Assembly (NCBI RefSeq): GCF_013167895.1
Contig: NZ_BLWC01000001.1
Location: 4,154,001-4,218,000, forward strand
Reading direction: 5' to 3'
DNA: 64,000 bases
Source of the DNA: Streptomyces fulvorobeus
GTDB taxonomy: Bacteria > Actinomycetota > Actinomycetes > Streptomycetales > Streptomycetaceae
Every line of letters starts with the position of its first letter. Position 1 is the first letter of the stretch. The notes beneath the pieces were generated by a model. The model was not told where the DNA came from and did not search any database. It was given only the letters and a program-made list of their open reading frames with translations. The translations under genes and the position numbers were made by a program. Shown here one piece after another: positions 10,508 through 18,953 of this stretch.

Positions 10508-11642
10508 CATCGACAAGGAGCCCGTGGACGCCACCCCCAACGTCACCGAAGTGGCGACTGTGGACGCGGCCAGCGAGGCGGAGGCCGTAGCCGCCATCGA
10601 CGCGCCCGTGTCGCAGGGCGAGCCCATCCTCCAGGTGCGCAACCTCGTCAAGCACTTCCCGCTGACCCAGGGCGTCCTGTTCAAGAAGCAGGTCGGCGCG
10701 GTCAAGGCCGTCGACGGGATCTCCTTCGACCTCTTCGCGGGCGAGACGCTCGGTATCGTGGGCGAGTCCGGCTGTGGGAAGTCCACGGTCGCCAAGCTCC
10801 TGATGACGCTGGAGCGGGCCACCGCGGGCGAGGTCTTCTACAAGGGCCAGGACATCACCAGGCTGTCGGGGCGTGCGCTGAAGGCGGTGCGCCGCAACAT
10901 CCAGATGGTGTTCCAGGACCCGTACACCTCGCTGAACCCGCGGATGACGGTCGGTGACATCATCGGGGAGCCGTACGAGATCCACCCCGAGGTGGCCCCG
11001 AAGGGCGAGCGGCGCCGCAAGGTGCAGGACCTCCTGGACGTGGTGGGGCTCAACCCGGAGTACATCAACCGCTATCCGCACCAGTTCTCCGGCGGCCAGC
11101 GCCAGCGCATCGGCATCGCCCGCGGCCTCGCGCTCAACCCGGAGATCATCATCTGCGACGAGCCGGTCTCCGCGCTCGACGTGTCGGTCCAGGCCCAGGT
11201 CATCAACCTGATGGGGAAGCTCCAGGACGAGTTCAACCTCTCCTACCTCTTCATCGCGCACGACCTGTCGATCGTCCGGCACATCTCGGACCGGGTCGGT
11301 GTCATGTACCTCGGCAAGATGGCCGAGATCGGTACGGACGAGCAGATCTACGAGCACCCGACGCACCCCTACACCCAGGCGCTGCTGTCGGCCGTGCCGG
11401 TGCCCGACCCGGAGGCCCGTGAGGGCCGCGAGCGGATCATCCTCTCCGGTGACGTCCCCTCGCCGGCGAACCCGCCGTCCGGCTGCCGTTTCCGTACGCG
11501 GTGCTGGAAGGCCGAGGACAAGTGCGCCACGGAGATGCCGCTGCTGGCGGTCCCCGAGCGCTTCAAGGGCCTGGACTCCCCGGCCGCACATGAGTCGGCG
11601 TGTCACTTCGCCGAGGAGAAGGACGTCGTTCACGCGGCCTAG
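10500..11642 (+). CDS. Oligopeptide ABC transporter ATPase, DppF/OppF type (operon 1)
   Basis: Second ATPase, 380 aa, with a poorly conserved acidic N-terminal extension of about 40 residues. Walker A is GESGCGKST (88-96). [10 protein letters not shown] is the signature and [12 protein letters not shown] is Walker B. The C-terminal [12 protein letters not shown] segment keeps the Cys typical of the family. It is the last gene of operon 1. From 10850 to 11211 it is almost identical in DNA to the operon 2 paralogue, which suggests gene conversion. Confidence 0.93.
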   Translation: MADIDKEPVDATPNVTEVATVDAASEAEAVAAIDAPVSQGEPILQVRNLVKHFPLTQGVLFKKQVGAVKAVDGISFDLFAGETLGIVGESGCGKSTVAKLLMTLERATAGEVFYKGQDITRLSGRALKAVRRNIQMVFQDPYTSLNPRMTVGDIIGEPYEIHPEVAPKGERRRKVQDLLDVVGLNPEYINRYPHQFSGGQRQRIGIARGLALNPEIIICDEPVSALDVSVQAQVINLMGKLQDEFNLSYLFIAHDLSIVRHISDRVGVMYLGKMAEIGTDEQIYEHPTHPYTQALLSAVPVPDPEAREGRERIILSGDVPSPANPPSGCRFRTRCWKAEDKCATEMPLLAVPERFKGLDSPAAHESACHFAEEKDVVHAA

Positions 11643-11659
11643 TTCCTCCGCTTTCTCCG

Positions 11660-11698
11660 CCGCCGGGCGGGCTCGGTCCTTCCGAGCCCGCCCGGCGG
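11660..11698 (+). terminator. Terminator after operon 1
   Basis: A perfect 17-bp stem (CCGCCGGGCGGGCTCGG and its complement) with a 5-nt TCCTT loop lies 17 nt after the stop of the last ATPase gene and is followed by TTCTGT. It separates the two importer operons, so operon 2 should have its own promoter in the next 100 nt. Confidence 0.9.
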
Positions 11699-11806
11699 TT
11701 CTGTGCTGTCCGCCCGCCACCGATGGGCCTGTGCAACAGGCGACCGGCCGAGAAATGGGGTGATATAGGGCATTGAGTTGCTCGATGGATCTCTAGGAGG
11801 CACTTC

Positions 11807-13441
11807 ATGCGCGGAGCCACCCAAGCCAAGTGGGCCGCCTGTGCGGTGGCCGTAGCCCTGGCGGCGACGGCCTGTGGCGGCGGGGACGACAGCGGTGGTG
11901 GCGGCAGTGGCGCCGACGGGATCGTGAGTTCCTCCTGGGGCGACCCGCAGAACCCGCTGGAGCCCGCGAACACCAACGAGGTGCAGGGCGGCAAGGTCCT
12001 CGACATGATCTTCCGCGGTCTCAAGAAGTACGACCCGAAGACCGGCGAGGCGCGGAACATGCTCGCCGAGAAGATCGAGACCACCGACTCCCAGAACTTC
12101 ACGGTCACCCTGAAGGACGGCTGGACCTTCAGCAACGGCGAGAAGGTCACCGCCGCCTCCTTCGTGGACGCCTGGAACTACGGCGCCGCCCTGAAGAACA
12201 ACCAGAAGAACGCCTTCTTCTTCGCGCAGATCGACGGGTACGACAAGGCCCACCCCGAGTCGGGGTCCGCCTCGACGGACAAGCTCTCCGGCCTCAAGGT
12301 CGTCGACGACAGGACGTTCACCGTCAGGCTCTCCCAGAAGTTCTCGCTCTGGCCGGACACCCTCGGCTACCCGGCCTTCGCACCGCTGCCCAAGGCGTTC
12401 TTCACGGACCACGACGCCTGGCTCGCCAAGCCGGTCGGCAACGGCCCGTACGCGATCGACAACTACGCCAAGGGCTCGGCGATGAACCTGCGCAGGTGGG
12501 ACGAGTACCCGGGTACCGACAAGGCACGGAACGGCGGCATCGACCTCAAGGTCTACACCGACAACAACACCGCCTACACCGACCTGACGGCCGGCAACCT
12601 CGACCTCGTCGACGACGTGCCCGCCTCGCAGCTGAAGAACGTCAGCTCGGACCTCGGCGACCGCTACATCAACACCCCGGCCGGCATCATCCAGACCCTC
12701 GCCTTCCCGTTCTACGAGGCCGCGTGGGACACCCCGGAGGCCGCCAAGGTCCGCCAGGGGCTGTCGATGGCGATCAACCGCGAGCAGATCACCAGCCAGA
12801 TCTTCCAGAAGACCCGGACCCCGGCCTCCGACTGGACCTCCCCGGTCCTCGGTGCGGAGGGCGGCTTCAAGAAGGGCCTGTGCGGCTCCTCGTGCGTCTA
12901 CGACAAGGCCGCGGCGAAGAAGCTCATCGACGACAACGGCGGCATCCCCGGTGGACAGCTGAAGATCGCGTACAACGCGGACACCGGCTCCCACAAGGAG
13001 TGGGTCGACGCCGTCTGCAACAGCGTCAACAACGTCATGGGCGACAACGAGGCATGCGTGAGCAGCCCCGTCGGCACCTTCGCCGACTTCCGCAGCCAGG
13101 TCTCCCAGCAGAAGCTGAGCAGCGCGTGGCGGGCCGGCTGGCAGATGGACTACCCGCTGATCCAGAACTTCCTCCAGCCGCTCTACTACACCAACGCCTC
13201 GTCCAACGACGGCAAGTGGAGCGACAAGAAGTTCGACGGCCTCATCGACCAGGCCAACGCCGAGACGGACAAGGCCAAGGCGGTCTCCACGTTCCAGGAA
13301 GCGGAGAAGGTGATGGTCGAGCAGATGCCGGTCATCCCGCTCTGGTACCAGAACGGCAGCGCCGGCTACTCGGACCGGATCGGAAACGTCGCGCTCAACC
13401 CGTTCAGCGTCCCCGTGTACGACCAGATCACGGTCGGGTGA
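11807..13441 (+). CDS. Oligopeptide ABC transporter solute-binding lipoprotein (operon 2)
   Basis: Lipoprotein peptide receptor of 544 aa, SBP_bac_5 family. The signal peptide ends ATAC (Cys23) and is followed by a Gly/Ser/Asp linker. It begins MRGATQAKW, close to MRGAKSAKW of the operon 1 protein, and shares the SWGDPQNPLEPANT-type entry to the mature domain. This points to an operon duplication. Ligand-facing regions differ, so specificity may differ. The start ATG follows AGGAGG at 6-nt spacing. Confidence 0.93.
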   Translation: MRGATQAKWAACAVAVALAATACGGGDDSGGGGSGADGIVSSSWGDPQNPLEPANTNEVQGGKVLDMIFRGLKKYDPKTGEARNMLAEKIETTDSQNFTVTLKDGWTFSNGEKVTAASFVDAWNYGAALKNNQKNAFFFAQIDGYDKAHPESGSASTDKLSGLKVVDDRTFTVRLSQKFSLWPDTLGYPAFAPLPKAFFTDHDAWLAKPVGNGPYAIDNYAKGSAMNLRRWDEYPGTDKARNGGIDLKVYTDNNTAYTDLTAGNLDLVDDVPASQLKNVSSDLGDRYINTPAGIIQTLAFPFYEAAWDTPEAAKVRQGLSMAINREQITSQIFQKTRTPASDWTSPVLGAEGGFKKGLCGSSCVYDKAAAKKLIDDNGGIPGGQLKIAYNADTGSHKEWVDAVCNSVNNVMGDNEACVSSPVGTFADFRSQVSQQKLSSAWRAGWQMDYPLIQNFLQPLYYTNASSNDGKWSDKKFDGLIDQANAETDKAKAVSTFQEAEKVMVEQMPVIPLWYQNGSAGYSDRIGNVALNPFSVPVYDQITVG

Positions 13442-13458
13442 GCTGACGCGGCCAGGCC

Positions 13459-13483
13459 GGCCGGCGCGGACGACGCGCCGGCC
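13459..13483 (+). promoter_or_regulatory. Hairpin between lipoprotein and permease genes (operon 2)
   Basis: A perfect 10-bp inverted repeat (GGCCGGCGCG / CGCGCCGGCC) with a 5-nt loop lies 17 nt after the lipoprotein stop. It could act as a partial terminator or 3' stabiliser that keeps binding-protein mRNA in excess over the permease mRNA. Confidence 0.5.
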
Positions 13484-13538
13484 GCCCGGCCCGTGACCCG
13501 CGTCGCCCGCCTGCTCGCCCCGACCCCCGGAGCCCCTC

Positions 13539-14462
13539 ATGGGACGTTACGTGATCCGGCGGCTGCTGCAGATGATCCCCGTCTTCTTCGGCACCACGCT
13601 GTTGATCTTCCTCATGGTGAACGTGATGGGCGACCCCATCGCCGGCCTCTGCGGCGACCGCCGGTGCGACCCCGCCACAGCCGCCCAGCTGCGCGCCGAG
13701 TTCGGCCTCGACAAGCCGGTCTGGCAGCAGTACCTCACGTACATGGGCAACGTCTTCACCGGCGACTTCGGCACCGCGTTCAACGGGCAGAAGGTCACCG
13801 AACTGATGGCGACCGCCTTCCCCATCACGATCCGGCTCACCCTCATCGCGATCGTCTTCGAGATCGTCATCGGTATCAGCCTCGGCGTCGTCACGGGCCT
13901 GCGCCGGGGCCGCCCCGTCGACACCACGGTGCTCGTCCTGACGCTCGTCGTCATCTCGGTGCCGACGTTCGTCACCGGCCTGCTGCTCCAGCTCGTGCTG
14001 GGCGTCGAGTGGGGGATCATCAAGCCGTCCGTCTCCCCGCAGGCCCCGGTGAACGAACTGCTCGTCCCCGGCCTCGTCCTGGCGTCCGTCTCCCTCGCCT
14101 ACGTCACCCGGCTCACCCGGACCTCGATCGCCGAGAACGCCCGCGCAGACTACGTGCGCACCGCCACGGCCAAGGGCCTGCCGCGCCGCCGGGTCGTCGT
14201 CAGGCACCTGCTGCGCAACTCCCTGATCCCCGTCGTCACCTTCATCGGTACGGACGTGGGCGCCCTCATGGGCGGGGCGATCGTCACCGAGCGGATCTTC
14301 AACATCCACGGCGTCGGGTTCCAGCTCTACCAGGGCATCCTGCGCCAGAACTCCCAGACGGTCGTCGGCTTCGTCACCATCCTGGTCCTCGTCTTCCTGG
14401 CGGCCAACCTGATCGTCGACCTCCTGTACGCCGTACTCGACCCGAGGATCCGCTATGCCTGA
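13539..14462 (+). CDS. Oligopeptide ABC transporter permease, DppB/OppB type (operon 2)
   Basis: Permease of 307 aa, paralogue of the 7565 gene. The N-terminus MGRYVIRRLLQMIPVFFG is nearly the same. Six predicted helices and the coupling loop RTATAKGLPRRRVVVRH are present. The last 8 nt (ATGCCTGA) overlap the next permease, the same overlap as in operon 1. No strong Shine-Dalgarno is seen; only CCCCCGGAGCC precedes the ATG. Confidence 0.92.
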   Translation: MGRYVIRRLLQMIPVFFGTTLLIFLMVNVMGDPIAGLCGDRRCDPATAAQLRAEFGLDKPVWQQYLTYMGNVFTGDFGTAFNGQKVTELMATAFPITIRLTLIAIVFEIVIGISLGVVTGLRRGRPVDTTVLVLTLVVISVPTFVTGLLLQLVLGVEWGIIKPSVSPQAPVNELLVPGLVLASVSLAYVTRLTRTSIAENARADYVRTATAKGLPRRRVVVRHLLRNSLIPVVTFIGTDVGALMGGAIVTERIFNIHGVGFQLYQGILRQNSQTVVGFVTILVLVFLAANLIVDLLYAVLDPRIRYA

Positions 14463-15432
14463 GCCGCTGTCATCGGACGGAGCGATCTCCCCGGCGGGAG
14501 CCGGTGGCGCCATGGACCTCGCGATGGCGGAGGGGGCCAGCCTGGAGAAGGCGCCGGGCGGGCCGCAGGGGACGGGCCCGGCGGGCAGGCCGCGCAGCCT
14601 GTGGTCCGACGCCTGGCGCGATCTGCGCCGCAACCCCGTCTTCATCATCTCCGGGCTGATCATCGTCTTCCTGGTAGTGATCTCGCTCTGGCCCTCACTC
14701 ATCGCGAGCGGCGACCCGCTCCAGGCCGACCTGGACGACGCCCAGAAGGGCTCCGGGCCGGGGCACCCCTTCGGCTACGACCCCCAGGGCCGTGACGTCT
14801 ACACCCGGGTCGTCCACGGCACCCGCACCTCGGTGACCGTCGGGGTCTGCGCCACCCTCGGCGTGGCCCTGCTGGGCAGCGTCCTCGGCGGTCTCGCCGG
14901 TTTCTTCGGCGGCTGGTGGGACTCGGTCCTGTCCCGGATCACCGACGTCTTCTTCGGCATCCCCGTGGTCCTCGGCGGCCTGGTCTTCCTCTCCGTGGTC
15001 ACCAGCTCCACCGTCTGGCCCGTCGTCGGCTTCATCGTGCTGCTGGGCTGGCCGCAGATCGCCCGTATCGCCCGCGGCTCGGTGATCACCGCCAAGCAGA
15101 ACGACTACGTCCAGGCGGCCCGCGCGCTCGGCGCCTCCAACTCCCGGATGATGCTGCGCCACATCACCCCCAACGCCGTCGCCCCGGTCATCGTCGTCGC
15201 GACGATCGCCCTGGGCACGTACATCGCGCTGGAGGCGACGCTCTCCTACCTCGGGGTCGGCCTCAAGCCGCCGGCCGTCTCCTGGGGCATCGACATCTCC
15301 GACGCGTCCCCGTACATCCGCAACGCCCCGCACATGCTGCTCTGGCCCGCCGGGGCGCTGGCGGTCACCGTGCTCGCGTTCATCATGCTCGGCGACGCGG
15401 TGCGCGACGCCCTCGACCCCAAGCTGCGCTGA
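14455..15432 (+). CDS. Oligopeptide ABC transporter permease, DppC/OppC type (operon 2)
   Basis: Permease of 325 aa. A Gly/Ala-rich cytoplasmic tail of about 55 residues precedes the first helix (NPVFIISGLIIVFLVVI), longer than in the operon 1 copy. FGYDPQGRDVYTRV and QAARALGASNSRMML are family motifs. The gene ends 13 nt before the ATPase gene. Confidence 0.92.
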   Translation: MPEPLSSDGAISPAGAGGAMDLAMAEGASLEKAPGGPQGTGPAGRPRSLWSDAWRDLRRNPVFIISGLIIVFLVVISLWPSLIASGDPLQADLDDAQKGSGPGHPFGYDPQGRDVYTRVVHGTRTSVTVGVCATLGVALLGSVLGGLAGFFGGWWDSVLSRITDVFFGIPVVLGGLVFLSVVTSSTVWPVVGFIVLLGWPQIARIARGSVITAKQNDYVQAARALGASNSRMMLRHITPNAVAPVIVVATIALGTYIALEATLSYLGVGLKPPAVSWGIDISDASPYIRNAPHMLLWPAGALAVTVLAFIMLGDAVRDALDPKLR

Positions 15433-15445
15433 GGAGTCCGCCGCC

Positions 15446-16423
15446 ATGCTGCTCGAAGTGCGCGACCTGCACGTGGAGTTCCACACCCGTGAAGGGGTGG
15501 CCAAGGCCGTCAACGGGGTCAACTACTCGGTGGCCGAGGGGGAGACGCTCGCCGTGCTCGGGGAGTCCGGCTCGGGCAAGTCGGTCACCGCTCAGGCCGT
15601 CATGGGCATCCTCGACATGCCGCCGGGGAAGATCAGCGGCGGCGAGATCCTCTTCAAGGACCGCGATCTGCTGAAACTGAAGCCGGAGGAGCGGCGCAGG
15701 GTCCGCGGCCAGGAGATGGCCATGATCTTCCAGGACGCCCTGTCCTCGCTCAACCCGGTGATGACGGTGGGGGAGCAGCTCGGCGAGATGTTCACCGTGC
15801 ACCGCGGGATGTCCCGCAAGGATGCCAGGACGAGGTCCGTCGAGCTGATGGACCGGGTCCGTATCCCGGCGGCCAAGGAGCGGGTGGGCAACTATCCGCA
15901 CCAGTTCTCCGGCGGAATGCGCCAGCGCATCATGATCGCCATGGCGATGGCGCTGGAGCCCTCCCTGATCATCGCGGACGAGCCGACCACGGCCCTGGAC
16001 GTGACGGTGCAGGCGCAGGTCATGGACCTGCTCGCGGAGCTCCAGCGCGAGCTGAACATGGGGCTGATCCTGATCACCCACGACCTCGGTGTGGTCGCGG
16101 ACGTCGCCGACAAGATCGCCGTGATGTACGCGGGCCGGATCGTCGAGACCTCGCCCGTCCACGACATCTACCAGGCCCCGGCCCACCCGTACACCAAGGG
16201 CCTGCTGCGGTCGATCCCGCGCCTGGACCGCAAGGGCCGGGAGCTGTACGCGATCAGGGGCCTGCCGCCCAACCTGCTCCACATCCCGCCCGGCTGCGCC
16301 TTCCACCCGCGCTGTCCGATGGCCCAGGACGTCTGCCGCACCGACGTCCCGCCGCTGTACCGGGTGTCCGACGGCCGCCGGAGCGCCTGCCACTTCTGGA
16401 AGGAGACGCTCGATGCGCGCTGA
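15446..16423 (+). CDS. Oligopeptide ABC transporter ATPase, DppD/OppD type (operon 2)
   Basis: ATPase of 325 aa, starting directly at the domain ([17 protein letters not shown]) without the 20-residue extension of the operon 1 copy. Walker A is GESGSGKS (39-46), and FSGGMRQR and LIIADEP are present. The C-terminal Cys-rich GCAFHPRC segment is kept. The start is ATG with GAGGAG upstream. It overlaps the next gene by 11 nt. Confidence 0.93.
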   Translation: MLLEVRDLHVEFHTREGVAKAVNGVNYSVAEGETLAVLGESGSGKSVTAQAVMGILDMPPGKISGGEILFKDRDLLKLKPEERRRVRGQEMAMIFQDALSSLNPVMTVGEQLGEMFTVHRGMSRKDARTRSVELMDRVRIPAAKERVGNYPHQFSGGMRQRIMIAMAMALEPSLIIADEPTTALDVTVQAQVMDLLAELQRELNMGLILITHDLGVVADVADKIAVMYAGRIVETSPVHDIYQAPAHPYTKGLLRSIPRLDRKGRELYAIRGLPPNLLHIPPGCAFHPRCPMAQDVCRTDVPPLYRVSDGRRSACHFWKETLDAR

Positions 16424-17654
16424 CCACTCCGGCGGACGCAAGCACGCCCGGGAGGAGGGCGAGGCGGCCGCCACCCAGCTCGCCACGGCACGGGCCGGGA
16501 CGGCGTACGCGAACGGCGACCCGATCCTGGAGGTCCGCGACCTGGTCAAGCACTACCCGCTGACCCAGGGGGTCCTGTTCAAGAAGCAGGTCGGTGCCGT
16601 GAAGGCGGTGGACGGCGTCTCCTTCGACCTGTCGGCCGGCGAGACGCTCGGCATCGTGGGGGAGTCCGGCTGCGGCAAGTCGACCGTGGCGAGGATGCTG
16701 GTGCACCTGGAGCGGCCGACCGCGGGTGCCATCCGCTACAAGGGCGAGGACATCACCAGGCTGTCGGGGCGTGCGCTGAAGGCGGTGCGCCGCAACATCC
16801 AGATGGTGTTCCAGGACCCGTACACCTCGCTGAACCCGCGGATGACGGTCGGTGACATCATCGGGGAGCCGTACGAGATCCACCCCGAGGTGGCCCCGAA
16901 GGGCGAGCGGCGCCGCAAGGTGCAGGATCTCCTGGACGTGGTGGGGCTCAACCCGGAGTACATCAACCGCTATCCGCACCAGTTCTCCGGCGGCCAGCGC
17001 CAGCGCATCGGGATCGCCCGCGGCCTCGCGCTCAACCCGGAGATCATCGTCGCGGACGAGCCGGTCTCCGCGCTCGACGTGTCGGTCCAGGCCCAGGTCA
17101 TCAACCTGCTGGACAGCCTCCAGAGCGAGTTCGGCCTGAGCTTCGTGTTCATCGCGCACGACCTGTCCATCGTCCGGCACATCTCGGACCGGGTCGGTGT
17201 CATGTACCTCGGCCGGATCGTGGAGATCGGCACCGACGAGCAGATCTACGAGCACCCCACCCACCCGTACACCCAGGCGCTGCTGTCTGCCGTCCCGGTG
17301 CCCGACCCGATGGCCCGCGAGTCCCGCGAGCGGATCATCCTCCACGGCGACGTCCCCTCACCCGCCAACCCGCCCTCGGGGTGCCGCTTCCGTACCCGGT
17401 GCTGGAAGGCGCAGGAGCGGTGCGCGCTGGAGGTGCCGCTGCTGGCGGTCCCGGCGGCCTTCCGGCTGGCGCCGGGCCCGGCGAGCCACGACTCCGCGTG
17501 CCACTTCGCCGAGGAGAAGCACGTGGTGGCTTCCCGAGAGGAGCGGGACACTCCCCGGGGAGAGGGGCGGGGGCCCGAGATCGAGGCGCCGGGCACCGCG
17601 GTCAGGAAACGGCCCCCGCACGACCCGGAAGCGCAGGGCGATATCCAGCCATAA
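16413..17654 (+). CDS. Oligopeptide ABC transporter ATPase, DppF/OppF type (operon 2)
   Basis: ATPase of 413 aa. Walker A is GESGCGKST (83-91), with FSGGQRQR and [12 protein letters not shown]. Beyond the Cys-containing C-terminus it has a charged tail of about 45 residues (residues ~370-413) absent from the operon 1 copy. The segment 16748-17109 is almost identical to 10850-11211. Last gene of operon 2. Confidence 0.92.
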   Translation: MRADHSGGRKHAREEGEAAATQLATARAGTAYANGDPILEVRDLVKHYPLTQGVLFKKQVGAVKAVDGVSFDLSAGETLGIVGESGCGKSTVARMLVHLERPTAGAIRYKGEDITRLSGRALKAVRRNIQMVFQDPYTSLNPRMTVGDIIGEPYEIHPEVAPKGERRRKVQDLLDVVGLNPEYINRYPHQFSGGQRQRIGIARGLALNPEIIVADEPVSALDVSVQAQVINLLDSLQSEFGLSFVFIAHDLSIVRHISDRVGVMYLGRIVEIGTDEQIYEHPTHPYTQALLSAVPVPDPMARESRERIILHGDVPSPANPPSGCRFRTRCWKAQERCALEVPLLAVPAAFRLAPGPASHDSACHFAEEKHVVASREERDTPRGEGRGPEIEAPGTAVRKRPPHDPEAQGDIQP

Positions 17655-17753
17655 GGGCGCGTCGGCGTCGTTTACACGGGGGCAACTCGGCTGTCGCGGC
17701 ACCGATATACGAACGCTCCATCATGAACCGCGTACGGCCGTGCGGGTGCCGTG

Positions 17754-17790
17754 GACCGGCCGGGGCGATGTCCTGTCGCCCCGGCCGGTC
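17754..17790 (+). terminator. Terminator after operon 2
   Basis: A perfect 15-bp stem (GACCGGCCGGGGCGA and complement) with a 7-nt loop, about 100 nt after the stop of the last ATPase gene and 57 nt before the next start. Confidence 0.85.
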
Positions 17791-17846
17791 GCCCCTTCCC
17801 CCGGGCACTCTTGTCCGTCGCCGGAGTGCGGGGGAGTATCGCTGGG

Positions 17847-18950
17847 GTGACACTCACACGGGGCGCGAGAATCACCGGGGCCCTCCTCTGCTGCGTGCTC
17901 GCGGTGCTGGTCGCGGGCTGGGTCGTGCGGGACCTCCGGGCCGTCGGTGAACCGCTCGCGCTGCTGCGCCACTGGGCGGGTCACGCCGACGCGCGGCAGG
18001 ACGCGCCGCCCGCCACCTCGCGGAGCGACCCGGTCCTGTTCGTCGTGTACGTCCTCGCCGCGGTCGCCGCCCTGCGCTCGCCGGTGGCCGCGTCGGCGCT
18101 CGTCGCCACCGGCCTGGTCACGCTCCTGCTCCGGCTGCCCGGGGTCTGGACCGCCGGAGCGACCTGGATGGACGGGCGGTACGCGGACGAGCTCCGCACC
18201 AGGGCGCTGATCGCCACGTTCGTGGCGCTGGCCGCCGCGCTCGCCCTCCTGGTCACCGGAGCGGCCGGCCGCAGGCAGTCCGAGGACCCTGACGAACCGG
18301 GGCCCCCCAGGCCGGGCCAGGGGGCCTGCGCCGTCGCCTTCCTCATGCTGGGGGCGGCCGGTGCGGTGATGACCGCGTGGGAGATCCGCCGGCTGCTCAC
18401 CTTCCCCGCCGGCTTCCGTACGGACTGGTTCATCGGCGGGCCGGACGTCCGGACGGCGCTGACCGACGCCCCTCCCGGCTGGACGAACGTGACGACCGCC
18501 GTGCTCTGCCTCGTGGTGGCCGTCAGCGCCCTCGTCCACGCGGTCCACTCCCGTACCCTCGGCATGATCGTGGCCGGATTCGTGGCCACGGCCGGTTCCA
18601 CCGGCATCGCCCGGGCCCTGCGCCACCGGCTCCCGGAGCACTTCGGTGAGCTGGGGACCGAACTCCAGCTCACCCTGCTCACCTGGTGCTTCCTGGCCGT
18701 CGCGGGGGCCGCCTCGCTGATCGCCCTGGCCCGCAGGGGCTTCCAGGACGTGCCCTCCGGCCCGCGGCAGGGGTACGGCCACCCCTGGACCGGAGCGCCC
18801 GGTTACGGCTACCCGCGGGCCGGAGCGCCCGGGTACGGGTATCCACCGGGCAGCGCATCCGCACGGGGACCCGGACCCGGCTACGGGTACCCGGAGGGCG
18901 GCGGCGCCCCCGGACCGCCCCCGCCCTCGTCCCCGCCGCCCGGCTGGTGA
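17847..18950 (+). CDS. Integral membrane protein with Gly-Tyr-Pro-rich C-terminal tail
   Basis: A protein of 367 aa that I do not assign to a named family. Hydrophobic stretches at about 9-27, 62-98, 120-140, 160-180, 220-265 and 275-295 predict five or six membrane helices. The last 70 residues are a Pro/Gly/Tyr tail with repeated GAPGYGYP units, typical of disordered Streptomyces membrane-protein tails. GTG at 17847 is chosen because GGGGGAG lies upstream and the hydrophobic N-terminus begins there; the longer frame would read through the terminator. It converges with the peptidase gene. Confidence 0.7.
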   Translation: MTLTRGARITGALLCCVLAVLVAGWVVRDLRAVGEPLALLRHWAGHADARQDAPPATSRSDPVLFVVYVLAAVAALRSPVAASALVATGLVTLLLRLPGVWTAGATWMDGRYADELRTRALIATFVALAAALALLVTGAAGRRQSEDPDEPGPPRPGQGACAVAFLMLGAAGAVMTAWEIRRLLTFPAGFRTDWFIGGPDVRTALTDAPPGWTNVTTAVLCLVVAVSALVHAVHSRTLGMIVAGFVATAGSTGIARALRHRLPEHFGELGTELQLTLLTWCFLAVAGAASLIALARRGFQDVPSGPRQGYGHPWTGAPGYGYPRAGAPGYGYPPGSASARGPGPGYGYPEGGGAPGPPPPSSPPPGW

Positions 18951-18953
18951 GCC

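Noticed and set aside
5760-11642. Naming operon 1 bldK
   Set aside because: The family fits, but there are two similar operons and both start with the binding-protein gene. I recall a permease gene first in S. coelicolor bldK, so orthology cannot be decided from this sequence.
18770-18950. Repeated GGNTACGGNTACCC-like units suggesting a CRISPR or regulatory repeat
   Set aside because: The units are in frame and code for a Gly-Tyr-Pro tail of a membrane protein. There are no equal spacers.
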